DNA from: Macrophomina tecta
Taxonomy: Eukaryota > Ascomycota > Dothideomycetes > Botryosphaeriales > Botryosphaeriaceae
Reading direction: 5' to 3'
NCBI GenBank assembly: GCA_024180945.1
Contig: JAKSGN010000035.1
Location: 1,860,001 to 1,924,000, forward strand
Length of the DNA: 64,000 nt
A program made the translations under genes and the position numbers. The notes under the pieces are model-generated. The model saw nothing but the letters and a program-made list of their open reading frames with translations. It was not told the DNA's origin and searched no databases. Shown one piece after another: positions 35,296 through 47,475 of the stretch (positions are counted from its first letter, which is position 1; each line of letters starts with the position of its first letter).

Positions 35296-36603
35296 GGATA
35301 CCTTTTGGGGGGGAAATAAGATAGAATTTGATGAAAGACCTAGAGCTCTCACTCACACTTCACGTCTCGGACTCTGCTAGTTTGGGCCTAACAGCTGAAT
35401 AATTTGCGGGCGACTGTCTGTGTCTGACAAGATGCAGTTGTCACTCACAATTCAGCCAGCCTTTTTCCTTTCTTGTTTTTGGCAGCATCGAGGCTTCAGC
35501 TTCGCCTGCAATAGACGCCAGGCAAATCGTAATCAGAGCAAATTGTGCCACGGTATTACTGATTACGCCACTGAAGCTCTTCCGCACGTATATATGTAAA
35601 ATCAGCACTCACTCTGGGGAGGGACCTTCTTCGTATCTCCGTTCGTTTTGCACGCATTCTGACTTTAATGTAGGTATCGGAGAACACCGTAAGTGTCTCT
35701 GCTCAGGAACGGCTAAATGCTGCGCTCTTCAGCCTCGAAAAATATTACAACATCTTCGAAGAACTTTGTTACCAGGAGGATAATCTTTCGGCGGAGTTTG
35801 AATTTCGAGACTGCCCTTGAAAGGCTCCGGCGGGTCTGCGTTGCCCCATGAAGTGACCAGGTAATGCTTGAACGCTGGTAGGATTCTGGTTTTGAAGAGA
35901 AAGCCGGCCACAGCGCCTATGCAGCTTTGAATATACGGGCGATCTTCATGTATGGTCAGTGTTGGATGGAAATAACTTAGGCATGGAAGTAATCCTACTG
36001 TCAGAAGCGGATCTGGAGACAGCCGTACGCATGAGGTAGGCGGAATGAGCGCTTCTGGTATGCCGGGGCCTCAGGTGCCTCAACAGAGAATTTCGTCAGG
36101 CAACGGTAATGGCTCGAAAAGTATATTTGAGTTCATTTGAAAGAGCAGGTCAAGGCTCTGGAAGCGGAGTTGGAGGCTCTTGCACATGATGGCTTGGAGA
36201 AAGATAAAAGTCGGCAGCTCCGTGCGATGGTGCTGAAACATGTATGGAGACGAAGTCCAATACGTGCAGTGAGATGGGCTGCTGATAGTGAGGGGCATTA
36301 AAGTCTCCTTTTGGGAAGGTCTTGTCAGGGCTGTGGTTGCTTTGCTCAAACGCTACTTCCACAGCTGCATAGCCGGTCCAAACCCCAACCTTTCCCGTAT
36401 CACAACTTAATCTCGATCATCTCTCGCTCTGTAACAACCCACCTCGGCCTCGTCGAACCTGCATCTTGCATATACCGGGCACTCGTTGGTTCACACATTG
36501 CTCCCACTCCTACCCATCTACCTTCTCTTCCACTCATGTGAGAACCCTCCCAAGGCACCCCTGGCGACCACTGACACTCTGCAGTTGGCCAGAGGCACCT
36601 TGC
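35296..36603. other. Intergenic, 1.3 kb; possible weak remnants
   Basis: A/T-richer DNA. A minus frame at 35729-35911 encodes a peptide that looks ordered (AGFLFKTRILPAFKHYLVTSWG), but it is 60 codons with no bias, so it is not called. No other feature was recognised. Confidence 0.4.
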
Positions 36604-37691
36604 ATGGAGGAGTTCATCGGTTACATTGAAGCATATGACATCGACAGCGGCGAGCCAACGAGACCGGACACCCTGACCGGGGATGGTCAGGAGAGCGCAA
36701 AATTCCCAGCCCTCAATCCCAACGCCTGGGTGCTCGCTCCCCAAGGATGGCACCACATCTGCAACAATCGTAGCCTCTATGCGACATTTGACGACATAGA
36801 GCCCAATCCAATGTACTCACGCTTCGGTAAGATGGGTGATGTCGCCATCGGCATTGGAACGATCAGACTATCTGTACGGCTCAAAGACGGACGGACGCAG
36901 CGCTTGCCTTTCGGTGAGGTGCTCTTCGTCCCAACGCGGAAGGCGAACAGCCTGTCGCTGAAACGCCTCAACCACTCTGGCACCGCCATTGATCACCGCA
37001 GTGGCTTCGCTTATGATGCCAACGACCGCAACATCATGTGGTTCCCAAACTCGGGTGGCTTGCCAACGCTTCGCCTCGACGGCCTGCCGGACCGCCTCTA
37101 CCTCGATAACGTCTTTACCGACGACGAGCGCTCCGCCAGCTACTGCGATTCGTGGATCAAGCAGCAACCCGTCTTGAAGGCCGTCAACGGCTTTGCCGAG
37201 ACTTTGCAAGTCCTCAGTCGCATCAAGGACACCAATCCGCGCACTGATCCGGCGCTGGTACGTCGTCTGCTCGCCAAGAAGGTCGTCAATGTCACCATCG
37301 AGGATCTTGTAAAACTGCTCGGCATCCAGTTCCTCGCTACGTCGCCCGCCGGCCAGGTGCGTGGCAGTTCGCCGCTGTCGCCATCGTTGCAAGCCCAACG
37401 GCCGTTCTCGACGGCCAGTGCGCGCCAGCCGCTTGGTCCGAGGAGCTCGGCGCCGCCCAATGCGAGGGCGTCGGTGCCGTCAGGGAAGAGATTGCCGGTG
37501 GAGAGGCACGAGTTCATCAAGAATCATTGGGGATCAAGGCCGGCATTCCAGTCATCATATGGACTGAAGAGTAAGTAGCGGAATTCACCACTCCAATCCT
37601 GTAGTGCTTACAAAGTGTAGTGACACCTGAGGACATTGAAGAAGGTGATGTGATTCTGGAGCGGTTGCGCAGGAGTGGCTTTTACCGTTGA
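36604..37691 (+). CDS. Protein with copia-Pol-like beta-barrel (degenerate aspartic protease) domain
   Basis: Exons 36604-37570 and 37621-37691 (GT-AG, phase 1) give 345 residues ending MTPEDIEEGDVILERLRRSGFYR. Residues 41-165 resemble the protease/beta-barrel part of Ty1-copia Pol proteins (the TNT 1-94-like barrel): W42-V-L, then HHICNNRSLY where copia has HH-C-DRS-F, then GIGTIRLSV, EVLFVP and a long loop ending SLSLKRLN. At the position of the catalytic Asp-Ser/Thr-Gly the sequence reads A45-P-Q-G, so aspartic protease activity is not expected. No integrase, reverse transcriptase or LTR is seen nearby, and codon bias is that of a host gene. It is therefore probably a host gene using this fold. 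Residues 280-345 are Ser/Pro-rich then basic. The start at 36604 is the first ATG in frame; a 5' exon is possible, since an acceptor-like CTCTGCAG ends near 36583. Confidence 0.7.
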
Positions 37692-39724
37692 GTTAGGAAA
37701 ATGTCGGATGCGATCAGTTCTTCTCGGGGCCGCCCAGCATAGTTTGACTGGCATCTTGAATCACCGGTGCGGTTGTGTTTCGTTTGCTTGGTACTAGGAT
37801 TCCTTACAGCGAATTGTCATCTCCACTTTTGGGTATGCTTTGCCTTGGGAATGCTTGATTACATGTGGGTGGGCAGGGTAAGGAAGAGGGCATAACGTTG
37901 ACAGATTAATGATGTGCATGTACACTTAGATAATTGAGAGTATTATATGATGATCCTATGGAAGTGGAAAAAGGTGCCCGATGAATCTACGCTTTCATGT
38001 AACGGCGGGCATGAACCAGGTGCAATGTCAAAGCTGCAGGGGAACTTCATTAGGATATATCGAGAACAAATAGTTACTCTCCACCTACATCGCTTGATGG
38101 GATGCGGCCATGAAGGCTATAGTTTCGAATGCGCTCCCAGGATCTGGTTCGCTCGAGGCCGCCAGGTGACCTTTGCACTGAGGCAGGCTGACGAATTGAT
38201 TGAATGCGGTTGGAACGTCAGAAGACCCTCTCGCAGACAGTTCGCGCTACACGACAGTAGTGAGAGGTGCGGGCGGAGGTATGTTATGTGAGATCTTCCA
38301 AGAAGGGCGGAGGCTGAAAATGTACGAAGTGGTGATGGCATGAGGCAATGTACTGCCTTAGGGCCGAGTACGAAAATGACCGGTTAAGGAACGTATCTGG
38401 TTGGGAGATGGAACAGACTGGGAAACGGTCTGCGGGAGAGAAGGAATAACAATGAGACCATACACTGACTCCCGATCCGAATACCTCTTGGTTTGCCACG
38501 CTTGAATTGGAGTATTGGTCCTTTTATCGTACAGACTCCGAAAAGGGGATCTGGAAGGATGACGCTGGGCCGAGCACGAGGACGGCATTATAAACCAAGC
38601 GTGCAGTCACACCACCAAGTTAGAACGACTGGGTAAGATCCACGAGATCGACTTACTTGCAGACTGCTTGTGTGGGCACAAGCGACTCGCGCTCGCGCTT
38701 GAAGATGGGAGATCTTCAAGGGGCCAAGAATAGTCCCATTTTTGATGATATCAGGGGCATGCACACGCCATCTGCATCCCCAGAATGCGGGAAGCTTAAA
38801 TGACGAGGCGTTTCCCGCGCGTCTGGGGTAGTGTTTTCTTCATCGTGGTGTTGATGCAGCCGGGCAAAGCTCTCGACGGCTGGACGTTCTGGAAGCCGGG
38901 GGCAAGGCCGTGCGACTCAGTCCTTCACCGCTGCGGGAATTGGGCAGTCCGCTGTCGGCGCGAAAATGTGGGCTCGTTCGTACCACCCACCGGAGCCGCA
39001 CGTGAAGGGTCGTCGTCCTGGTGGATGTGCGCTTTTCCGGGGAAACTAATTCCGCAAGAGGGAGACTCCCTAATCCTCCAATTGCTCAGGCGGACCGGCG
39101 CGCGCCATTTCCCTAGCAGGAAAGACGGCGAGTTGTGGTTGAGCAGAAGGCTAGTTAGGGGCTGGAGGAGTCTTCGGCGCCAGGTACCGGTCTACAGGAC
39201 ACTTTGCGGCTGGACTGGGCTGGCAGGGCGGGCAGACCCTGGCACTGCTGCCACTGGCCGCCCGCGAGAACGGCAATTGCGATCTTAGATCACCCGCGCG
39301 CCCGGCTTGCGCCAGATCAGTCAGGTAGTCGCAGGGGCGCCAAAAAAAAAAAAAAAATAAACCGTCGAACACCCTGAAAAGCTGTAGCATCGTCAACCAC
39401 GCCGCCGCCGCTGCTGGGGAGCCGCAGAAACACACACGCAACAGAAACACGCCCGCTCGCCCGCGTCTGATCAGCACCCGCCTGCAATCCCACTCTTGCC
39501 AAGCTGAGCCGCACGACGCGCCTTTTCCTCCGCGGCTCCGGAGCTATCCGACTAGCGCCTACTAATTTTACCTAGGCACACGCGCGACACGCTGTAAAGT
39601 CCACCAGAAACTTCGTGCTGAGTGTTCCCCAGACGCACCGGCCCCGTGCGTTTTCCCTCTGACCGCACTCCAAAACCGCCATAACTGCCAATTGTCGCGC
39701 TGCCAGCTCCCTGCGACCCCAACC
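37692..39724. other. Intergenic, 2 kb; no supported gene
   Basis: Includes a 162-codon plus frame at 38800-39288 whose first 28 residues resemble a signal peptide, but its codon use is unbiased and it overlaps the carrier promoter side; not accepted. An A16 run lies at 39342-39357. Confidence 0.45.
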
Positions 39725-41999
39725 ATGGCCTCCGTCAAGGAGCACGTCACCGAGGCCCTGCTGGGCTCTGTCGAAGAGCCAAATCTCAGCGAGCAGGCCA
39801 AGCAGACCTTCTACCGCCATGCTATCAAGGATGAAACTACCGGCGAGCATTATCTGGGCAAGGACCAGTTCATTGAGGCTGTCGCGCCGCCCAGCGAAGA
39901 CTACGTACGTCTCCCGTGTCCAGACTTCCTAACGGCGTGAACCTGATCGGAACAACAGCACAAGATCAAGCGCGACCAGTACGGCATCCTCTTCGACGTT
40001 GCAGACCGCAAGCGAACCGGCCGTGTCACTCTCCAAGACTGGACCAACTTCGACAACCTCATCTCCAAGCCCGATGCCGAGTACGAAATCGCCTTCCGCC
40101 TCTTCGATGTCGAGGGCACCGGCCTCGTCACGTTCGACAACTTCATGAAGCTGTACAACCAACACAAGAGCGACGACTCCCTGCCCTTCGATTGGAACTC
40201 GGAATGGGCTTCGCTGTACATTGGTCGCAAGAACAAGCGCCACACAATGACATACCCGCAGTTCTCTCAGATGCTGCGCGGGTTGCAAGGAGAGAAGGTC
40301 AGGCAGGCTTTCTTGCACTTCGACAAGAATGGCGATGGCTACATTGAGCCGGAAGAGTTCCAGCGCATCATTCAGGATACCGCTGGCCACAAGCTTTCCG
40401 ACCACCTTCTGGATAATCTGCATACTCTGTGCAATATCTCCGCCGGCAGCAAGATTTCTTACGCCAATGTTCGCGCTTTCCAGAACATGATTCGCGAAAT
40501 GGACTTGGTGGAACTCATCATCCGCAACGCAGCCAACAAGAGCAGCGACGGGAAGATCACCCGCTCCGACTTCCTGAACGAGGCCGCGCGCATTACCCGC
40601 TTCTCCCTCTTCACTCCTATGGAGGCCGATATTCTTTTTCACTTCGCCGGCCTTGATGAGCCCTCCGGCAGGCTTGGCCTCGCCGACTTCTCTAAGGTCC
40701 TGGACCCTTCATGGCAAACCTACACTGGCACGGATATGGTCAGCGACGTTGGCGCCAAGGCTTTCACGAAGACAAAGTCGTTCATGAATGACGTCCTGGA
40801 ATCGATCCACCACTTTGCCCTGGGTAGTTTGGCTGGTGCCTTCGGTGCCTTCATGGTTTACCCCATTGATCTGGTCAAGACGCGGATGCAGAACCAAAGA
40901 AGTAGCCGGCCTGGAGAGCGCCTGTACAACAACTCCATTGATTGCTTTAAGAAGATTATCAGGAACGAAGGCGTTCGCGGTCTATACGCTGGTGTGCTGC
41001 CGCAGCTTGTAGGTGTGGCGCCGGAGAAGGCCATCAAGCTCACGGTCAACGACCTGGTCAGAGGGAAGTTTACGGACAAGAAGACTGGCCAGATTTGGTT
41101 GCCTTGGGAGATTCTGGCCGGTGGTTCGGCCGGTGCTTGCCAAGTGGTATTTAGAGCCATTTTCAGGCAGACAAGATGGTCATTCAAGCTAACCAATCGG
41201 CTAGATTTTCACCAATCCCCTCGAGATCGTCAAGATCCGTCTGCAGGTTCAGGGCGAGATCGCGAAGACTGTCGAAGGTGCGCCCAGACGGTCGGCTATG
41301 TGGATTGTACGCAACCTTGGTCTGCTTGGTCTGTACAAGGGTGCGAGTGCCTGCTTGCTCCGTGACGGTAAGTACTCCTGTGCCCGCTACTGTAGTGTCA
41401 CCACGATCTAAACAGTTTGCGTAGTCCCCTTTTCCGCAATCTACTTCCCCGCCTACAACCACTTGAAGAGGGATGTCTTTGGCGAGTCGGCGCAGAAGAA
41501 GCTGGGCGTTGTTCAGCTCCTGACTGCCGGTGCCATCGCGGGCATGCCGGCTGCCTACCTTACGACTCCCGCCGACGTCATCAAGACCCGCCTGCAGGTT
41601 GAGGCGCGCAAGGGCGAGGCGACGTACACTTCGCTGCGTCACTGTGCAAAGCTCATCTGGCAGCAAGAAGGATTCCGTGCGTTCTTCAAGGGTGGGCCCG
41701 CCCGTATCATGCGGTCAAGTCCGCAGTTCGGTTTCACGCTGGCGGGTTATGAGGTGTTGCAGAACCTGCTGCCAATGCCAGGTTCGCATGCAGCAGAGGG
41801 CGTCGCCGGCCACGTGGAGCCGGCCGTTGGCTTGCAGGAAGCCAAGGCACCGCTGCCCTACCTCAGAAGTCGCAACGCACTGAAGATCATCCTGGATCTC
41901 GACGAGAACTTCGGCCGTCCCAAGCTCCCTGCAGGATCGAAGTGGGAGGGGTTCCCTGGATTTGGCGGTAAGGTTGTCGGCGGCGGCTCGTCGTCATAG
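39725..41999 (+). CDS. AGC1: EF-hand mitochondrial aspartate/glutamate carrier
   Basis: Exons 39725-39904, 39959-41146, 41205-41367 and 41425-41999 give 701 residues, matching aralar/citrin rather than the short yeast form. The protein exchanges aspartate and glutamate across the inner mitochondrial membrane and feeds the malate-aspartate shuttle. The N-terminal half (about 1-330) holds EF-hand repeats; the clearest canonical loop is [12 protein letters not shown] at about residue 182. The C-terminal half has three carrier repeats, each with its signature: [19 protein letters not shown] and [10 protein letters not shown]. After the carrier comes a 100-residue tail ending Gly/Ser-rich. Splice junctions restore YHKIKRDQ, CQVIFTNP and [12 protein letters not shown] with agreeing phases. 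The start context is ACC-ATG-GCC. Calcium activation from the outer face is known for the family. Confidence 0.95.
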
Positions 42000-44027
42000 G
42001 AGGAGGAGGAGTGGCACAGGAGGAGAGGAGTCTTGTGAAGGGTAATGCATAGCGCCGCCAAGTGCCGGTTCCTGGGCGGTTAGTCACGTTGCGGCGTTAA
42101 CGGGCGTCGCCACACATCAGCGTTTCCTGATTTCTGGTTTGTTTGGGGGATAGAGTTCTCGCATAGAGCTCGCGCACACAGGCATGTAGAGGTAGACTGA
42201 ATCTGTATGATATTGCCGGATTGAGGCGCGTAGCGGCAATCGGCTGGCTGCAGATGATAAGCTCGTCGGGCCCTGATGGAGGGCCAGGTCGGGCAGAAGC
42301 TTGACGTCGGGGGCGGAAAGTCGTGACGGGGCTGCGGGCCCCCGACGGGCTGAGGCAGGCAGGAGGGGAATGGATTGTTCTCGACGCGGGATCGACAGTG
42401 GGCGTGCGAGAGCCGCGCTGCTGATCCGGGTGAGTTTCGTCGGTGCCACGTGAATTGCCGGCCGTGGACGGAAGCGCAGGCGGGGGCCCCCGGGCCTGCT
42501 CGGGCTGCCTGCTGGGCTGGCGGCGGCACTTGTCGCTGCTGGAGCACACGCGAGCAGGCGGCTAAGCTCAGCGCGGCCTCGGGCTGCTCGCGGGCATTAT
42601 CACCGCGATCTGATAGAAGGAGGCTCCAGAGCTGGGCGGCGGCGGAGGCTGCTCCACTGGGCGCCCTCCATCCCGCGCAGGCAGCGCGCAGCCAATCAGC
42701 CGCGCGACGGCCAATAGCCTATTCCCACAAACCCGAGGCGGCGAGGCTCGAGAGCAGCAGCTGTGTGAGGGTGAGTCGAGTGCCTCATGCGGTGTGCGAG
42801 CACAGCCTCCGCTCCCGTCGGCCTGGCTCTCGCTGCGCGGCTCTCACCTCGACCGCGCTTGACCGCCGCCCATGCGACACGACAACACGGCCAACACCAC
42901 GCCGCCGACGGACTGACTCGAACCCTGCATACCGGCGCTCCCGCACGACGCTGCTGATTTGAGCGCGGGTTGAGGTGCGGGCGGGCGTGCACAGCTCACT
43001 CAGCCTCGCCCTACTCCGTTCCACATTCCCAGCCAGCGCGTGCTGCACCGCATTGCACAGCAGCGCACCGCAGCGCTGCGCCGTTTCCCCAGCCCAGCCC
43101 CGAGCCAGCCTGCCAGCCTGCGCCTGCGCCTGCACTGGCGGCCCACGGCCCACGGCCCACTCGACCAGCGCACCCGCGCTCAAGGGAGCAGCCCGCCCTG
43201 GCCAACGCCCTCGACCACACCTCTCGCCTGCCCGCGTCCAGCAACTCAGCCGACGAGTTCCTCAACACCGCACCGCCCCGGCTCCAGTCCCCAGCTCTCA
43301 CTGCCCACGCTGGCCCCTCGCTCTCACGCGTCGGCCTCTCCGCGCTCTGATCCCGCTCAACGCCCGCCTGCACCCTCGCGATCGACGTTTAAGCTTCGAG
43401 CCCGCTTTGAGCCTCACTTGCGGCCAGCCTGCCTCGCCGTCGCACGCGGTACGTAGCTGCTACTTCTCGTTGCCGCCTCTCTGTCTCTGCTCTCTTCTCG
43501 CGCCGTCGTGCTCTCCTGCTTTTTCCTGCTCCCAATTCTCCGATGCACCCCGCGCGCGCCCTCCACGGCGCCAGGCGAGGCTCTTTGGAAGTGTGCGGCC
43601 CGCACGGAGCTATTGCCTGACTTGCGGCTCTCCGCACTCTTAACTCTGTGCTGTCGTCGCTTTGATTACCCTCGTATACTCTCTGAAGCACGCATCGCGG
43701 TCTGTTTGATGACTTAATTTCTGCTCAATCCGCTGCTGGACGTCGTCGCCGCCGTGAGGCTGCCTGCCCAGGCAGCCATAATACCACTGCGGTCCCACCA
43801 GAGCTTATCGCTAACGCGGGTCTGCCCCGTCCAGAATCCATTGGCCGCAATTCCCACATTATCCCGTCTCCTAAGACACACGACCATTCCGACTGCTCTT
43901 TTCCCGGCCTCTAACTTTATTGAGCTCAAGCCAGTTTTCGCCGAGCCCCGGTGCCGACTCAGTTTAGCTTCTTGTCCTGACACTGAGCGCTTTGCGGGAG
44001 GCTCATGAGCCTCTCCTTTAATGCCGA
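42000..44027. promoter_or_regulatory. GC-rich intergenic and long leader of the zinc-finger gene
   Basis: 2 kb, very GC-rich and CpG-rich around 42250-43350, then C/T-rich to the ATG at 44028. Many overlapping frames up to 222 codons exist on both strands because stops are rare in such composition; none has domains. A long 5' UTR with upstream ATGs is likely, typical of fungal regulators. Confidence 0.4.
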
Positions 44028-45722
44028 ATGTCCAACTACGATTCTGACGACGCTTATCCCAAATCGCCCGGCTTACAGCCAATAAAGCTCAAGTCGACTC
44101 CCTCGCCCTCCCCTCCACCATTTCTCCCCCAGCACAGTGCCCCAGCGGTCACTCATCAAACTGTCAGTTCCACCAACCCTTCCCGCAGAAGGAAACGCAA
44201 TAACCGGACTCGGCCGAGCCAGGGCGACACGGTCCTTCTTAGCTTCCTGGACCCCAACCGGCCGGACATTGCCAGAGCCGCTGGGGAGAGGGCCCTCAAC
44301 TCTGATTCTGACTCGGAGCCGAGCGACTCTGAGGACGACAGACCACGCTCACCCATGCAAACGGACGAGGCTACCATCCGAATTGCCCAGGCCGCCATTA
44401 AAAGAATCAATGGCGATGGGCATCCCATTGCCACAAAGCTCCCACTGGCACCCCCCGTAGCGACCATAAAAGAAATCAGGCCAGACCAGGACACGGACAT
44501 GGATCGAAATTCGCCGAAGTCCAAGCCGGACGACCAACCGCCGCGGAAGAATAGCGACTATGTCGGTACTCAAATCGTTACCGGACTGCCGACGCCGGAG
44601 AATTTTCCAAAGCTCGGGGCTGATGGCCCTACGCCAAAGCCAGAGCATTCTCCAGCAACTTCACCAAACTTGCGCGACCTTGCAATTCCGGACTCTCAGG
44701 CCTCGCCCGACGAGAGGCTTCCAGCTCTCCAGAACCACACCTCGCCAAACCGAGACAACTCCGCCGGCTCCCCAAATCAGAGTCTACCATCCTTCAGACA
44801 CCTAAGCGAGATAGCAGAGCAGGCCTCTCAAGAGAACGAGCACCGAGCGAGTATCGATCACAGGGCAAGCTTCTCGCACCGTCCTTCCATCTCATCTACC
44901 GGGGCGCCTGCCTTGTCGCCAACTCTCGTCAGCCGGATTCCGCCCAACGGGAATGCGGCCCGCTCTCCTCCGAGCCAGTTCCCGGCGCTGAATCCACTTT
45001 CTCCTGTCAACAACCACACTCCTGCTGACAGCAAGCTTTCACCTCAGTCTAGCTATCCACTCTTTGGCAGCGGCCGCAGGCAATCTACCCTTTCAGACAC
45101 TAGCAACCCAACGGCATTCCCACCGCCCCTGTCTCTCACCACCACTTCTACCAATGAAAGCTATGGATCGCGAGGATCGGACGCGTACAGCCCTCCGACG
45201 AGGCCACGGAGTGATTCGCATAGGATGAGCATTGACGGCATTACGCATCCGAATCCGGCTCAGATTCAGCACGTACCTCCGCATGGCAGTACTGGGTTCA
45301 AGTGCGATTACCCGGGCTGCAATGCCCCCCCATTCCAAACGCAATACTTGCTGAAGTCAGTTTGCATCAGAGATATTCCGATAGAAGCCACATGCTTACA
45401 GTCATCTAGCTCTCACGCAAACGTTCATTCCCAAGCGCGGCCACATTATTGTCCAGTTCCAGGATGCTCACGCGGGGAAGGGGGCAAAGGCTTCAAGCGC
45501 AAGAATGAGATGATCCGGCACGGTCTTGTCCACGATTCACCGGGCTACGTCTGCCCCTTCTGCCCGGAGAGAGATCATAAATATCCGCGACCTGACAACC
45601 TACAACGCCACGTGCGTGTTCACCACGTTGACAAGGACAAAGACGATCCGCAGCTCAGGGAAGTTCTTGCGCAACGGCCGGAGGGAGGCGGCAGAGGGAG
45701 GAGGCGGCGGATCGGTTCTTAA
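44028..45722 (+). CDS. C2H2 zinc-finger transcription factor
   Basis: Exons 44028-45355 and 45410-45722 give 546 residues. Residues 1-420 are disordered and rich in Ser, Pro and Asp (SDSDSEPSDSEDD), with proline-directed phosphorylation-type sites. The C-terminal part has three fingers: CDYPGC followed by H-x3-H across the intron; CPVPGC...KRKNEMIRHGLVH; and CPFCPERDHKYPRPDNLQRHVRVHH. The chain ends in a basic GRGRRRR. The intron is 54 bases, has no stop and is in frame, so an unspliced mRNA would also be translated with 18 extra residues inside finger 1. Splicing gives YLLNSHANVH and restores correct finger spacing. The layout fits a group of ascomycete regulators of unknown target; I do not name it. 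Confidence 0.85.
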   Translation: MSNYDSDDAYPKSPGLQPIKLKSTPSPSPPPFLPQHSAPAVTHQTVSSTNPSRRRKRNNRTRPSQGDTVLLSFLDPNRPDIARAAGERALNSDSDSEPSDSEDDRPRSPMQTDEATIRIAQAAIKRINGDGHPIATKLPLAPPVATIKEIRPDQDTDMDRNSPKSKPDDQPPRKNSDYVGTQIVTGLPTPENFPKLGADGPTPKPEHSPATSPNLRDLAIPDSQASPDERLPALQNHTSPNRDNSAGSPNQSLPSFRHLSEIAEQASQENEHRASIDHRASFSHRPSISSTGAPALSPTLVSRIPPNGNAARSPPSQFPALNPLSPVNNHTPADSKLSPQSSYPLFGSGRRQSTLSDTSNPTAFPPPLSLTTTSTNESYGSRGSDAYSPPTRPRSDSHRMSIDGITHPNPAQIQHVPPHGSTGFKCDYPGCNAPPFQTQYLLKSVCIRDIPIEATCLQSSSSHANVHSQARPHYCPVPGCSRGEGGKGFKRKNEMIRHGLVHDSPGYVCPFCPERDHKYPRPDNLQRHVRVHHVDKDKDDPQLREVLAQRPEGGGRGRRRRIGS

Positions 45723-47443
45723 GTTTAAAGACTTCTTGAATATTTTGCTCGCCCATCCGGACATTACCTTCGATATTGACAACAACCCGTCCATTCCCGC
45801 GGTGCGAGACATTTACGAGGGATAATAGTTTGACTTCTCTTGGCCCATTTGTTCGAGAGTGGGCGTTCGCAGAAGGCGTTTGATTTGGGCAGGCTTACAT
45901 TCTTACTCTCGTTTGATACCACGTTCGACCACAACCCCTTTTCCCTTTTAGTTTTAAGACGGACATGCATCTTGATATCAGGCAAAATGTGTTTGGGTCC
46001 TGTTTTAAATTCCCCGCGACGAAGAGCGTCGCATGTTGCAGTCGCTACCAGTATAGCTGCATGTTTCCCACTCGTTTACGGCCGCTACGTTCATGATCAC
46101 AGGAGGATACCTTTTTTATTCTTTCTTGTTATGGCAAACTACCCTTGTCTTCTCTACATAGGTGATGGACGGGCGCCACGGATGGAAAAGAGGAGAAAGG
46201 AGCACGGGATGGGAGGGATGACGTCTTTTTGACAACAGGCAGCGCGGATATCCACGGGTGAGTTTCTTCTTCAAGGAGGAAACAGGAAGGACGTCTCAGT
46301 TTGTCTGCCTTTGTTCCACGGGCACGAAGATTGTAGTTTTTCTTGTCTTCTATCGGATGCAGGTTCTTGCATACTGCGTCACAGCCTTTTCGGAGATGTG
46401 ATGTGCTCGGGGGTGGCCCGTGTCAGATAGTGCTTGAATACGCAGTTTAGCACGCAGAGAAAGACGATTCCGTGATGGCGGCAGGCATGCTGCGTCCGTC
46501 CTGACGATTTTGAAACTGTCTCACTGCAGGAGAAACACGGCTAGGGCGAAAAGGAGCGGGCGAGACTGATGCTTCAGCCGTGTAAATCCCGAAAAAAAAA
46601 AAAAAAAAAAACACGAGGGCCACATGCACGTGGGGAGCTGCCAAGAGAGACGTTGCCACGTCCCTGAGGCTCTTCAGCCTCATGATTCGACGATCTACAC
46701 GTTAGGGCTTTCCTGAGGCTGTGTCCTGCGTGTTTTTTTTTTTTTTTCCTTTCTTTTCCTGCTTCCATCCTGTACCACCTCAACCCTCAGCCTTCGGTAA
46801 GCTCGAGAATAGGAAAGACGTCATTTGCGGGCAGCGAAGCAGCGAAGAAGGGCCCAGACCCGGATAATTGGCGCGGCAGCTGCGCGTTGCGATGTGTCTG
46901 GCACACTCCATTATTTTTCTTACCCTTTACCCCTCATCACATCACACCACATTTCTTTTTTGGATAGCTTCCAAGTGTGATGATCGCTGCTTCCTGCCAT
47001 CTTCTCACATCGGCCTTTCGTCATTCGTGGTTGGTCCAGGTTACACGCACTTGAAACAAAACACGTGTTGCACGAACGTAGAATATGTGCGACCACCCGG
47101 AATACTAATGTGCGTATCTCGCGCGAGGAAAGGAGAACGAGACGGATCGCGGATCGCGGCGCAAATGGTAGCCGCCATTGGCTCTGCGCCGGAGACTTTT
47201 GCTCGTTCGTTTCCTGCTCGCCTTGCGCTGCTGCTTTTGCCTATCATACCTCGCTTTTTTTTTTTTTTTTTTGATTTTTTTTTTGGCTGGAGGAGCGTCG
47301 ATCCCTCAGCCCGGGAGGATAAGCTGAGATGGTAAGCACGGCAGCAGCCATGCTGTTCCCATATTAGCTCGTTCCCATCAAGCCGCCCTCTCTCGGGCGT
47401 GCACGCACGGGCTGTAAGCACATTATTGGCCTTTGAGTTGTCA

Positions 47444-47475
47444 GCAGCAGCAGCAGCAGCTGCTGCTGCTGCTGC
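47444..47475. repeat. CAG/CTG perfect palindrome, 32 bases
   Basis: Six CAG units run directly into five CTG units with no spacer, forming a perfect 32-base inverted repeat centred between 47459 and 47460. Transcribed from either strand it would form a CAG:CUG hairpin. Such structures are usually unstable in replication. Confidence 0.95.

Noticed and set aside
36604..37691. Reading the copia-like gene as an active retrotransposon
   Set aside because: No reverse transcriptase, integrase, LTR or target duplication, and the catalytic Asp position is Ala.
38800..39288. 162-codon plus frame with a signal-peptide-like start
   Set aside because: After the hydrophobic start the sequence is Arg/Trp-rich and unbiased in codon use; probably chance in the carrier upstream region.
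42970..43643. Long overlapping frames in the GC-rich leader
   Set aside because: Stop-poor composition gives frames on all strands; Ala/Pro/Ser/Arg low complexity only.
45526..45825. Alternative C-terminal frame of the zinc-finger gene (ending DNNPSIPAVRDIYEG)
   Set aside because: It would need a frameshift after the last finger; the basic GRGRRRR ending in the main frame fits better.
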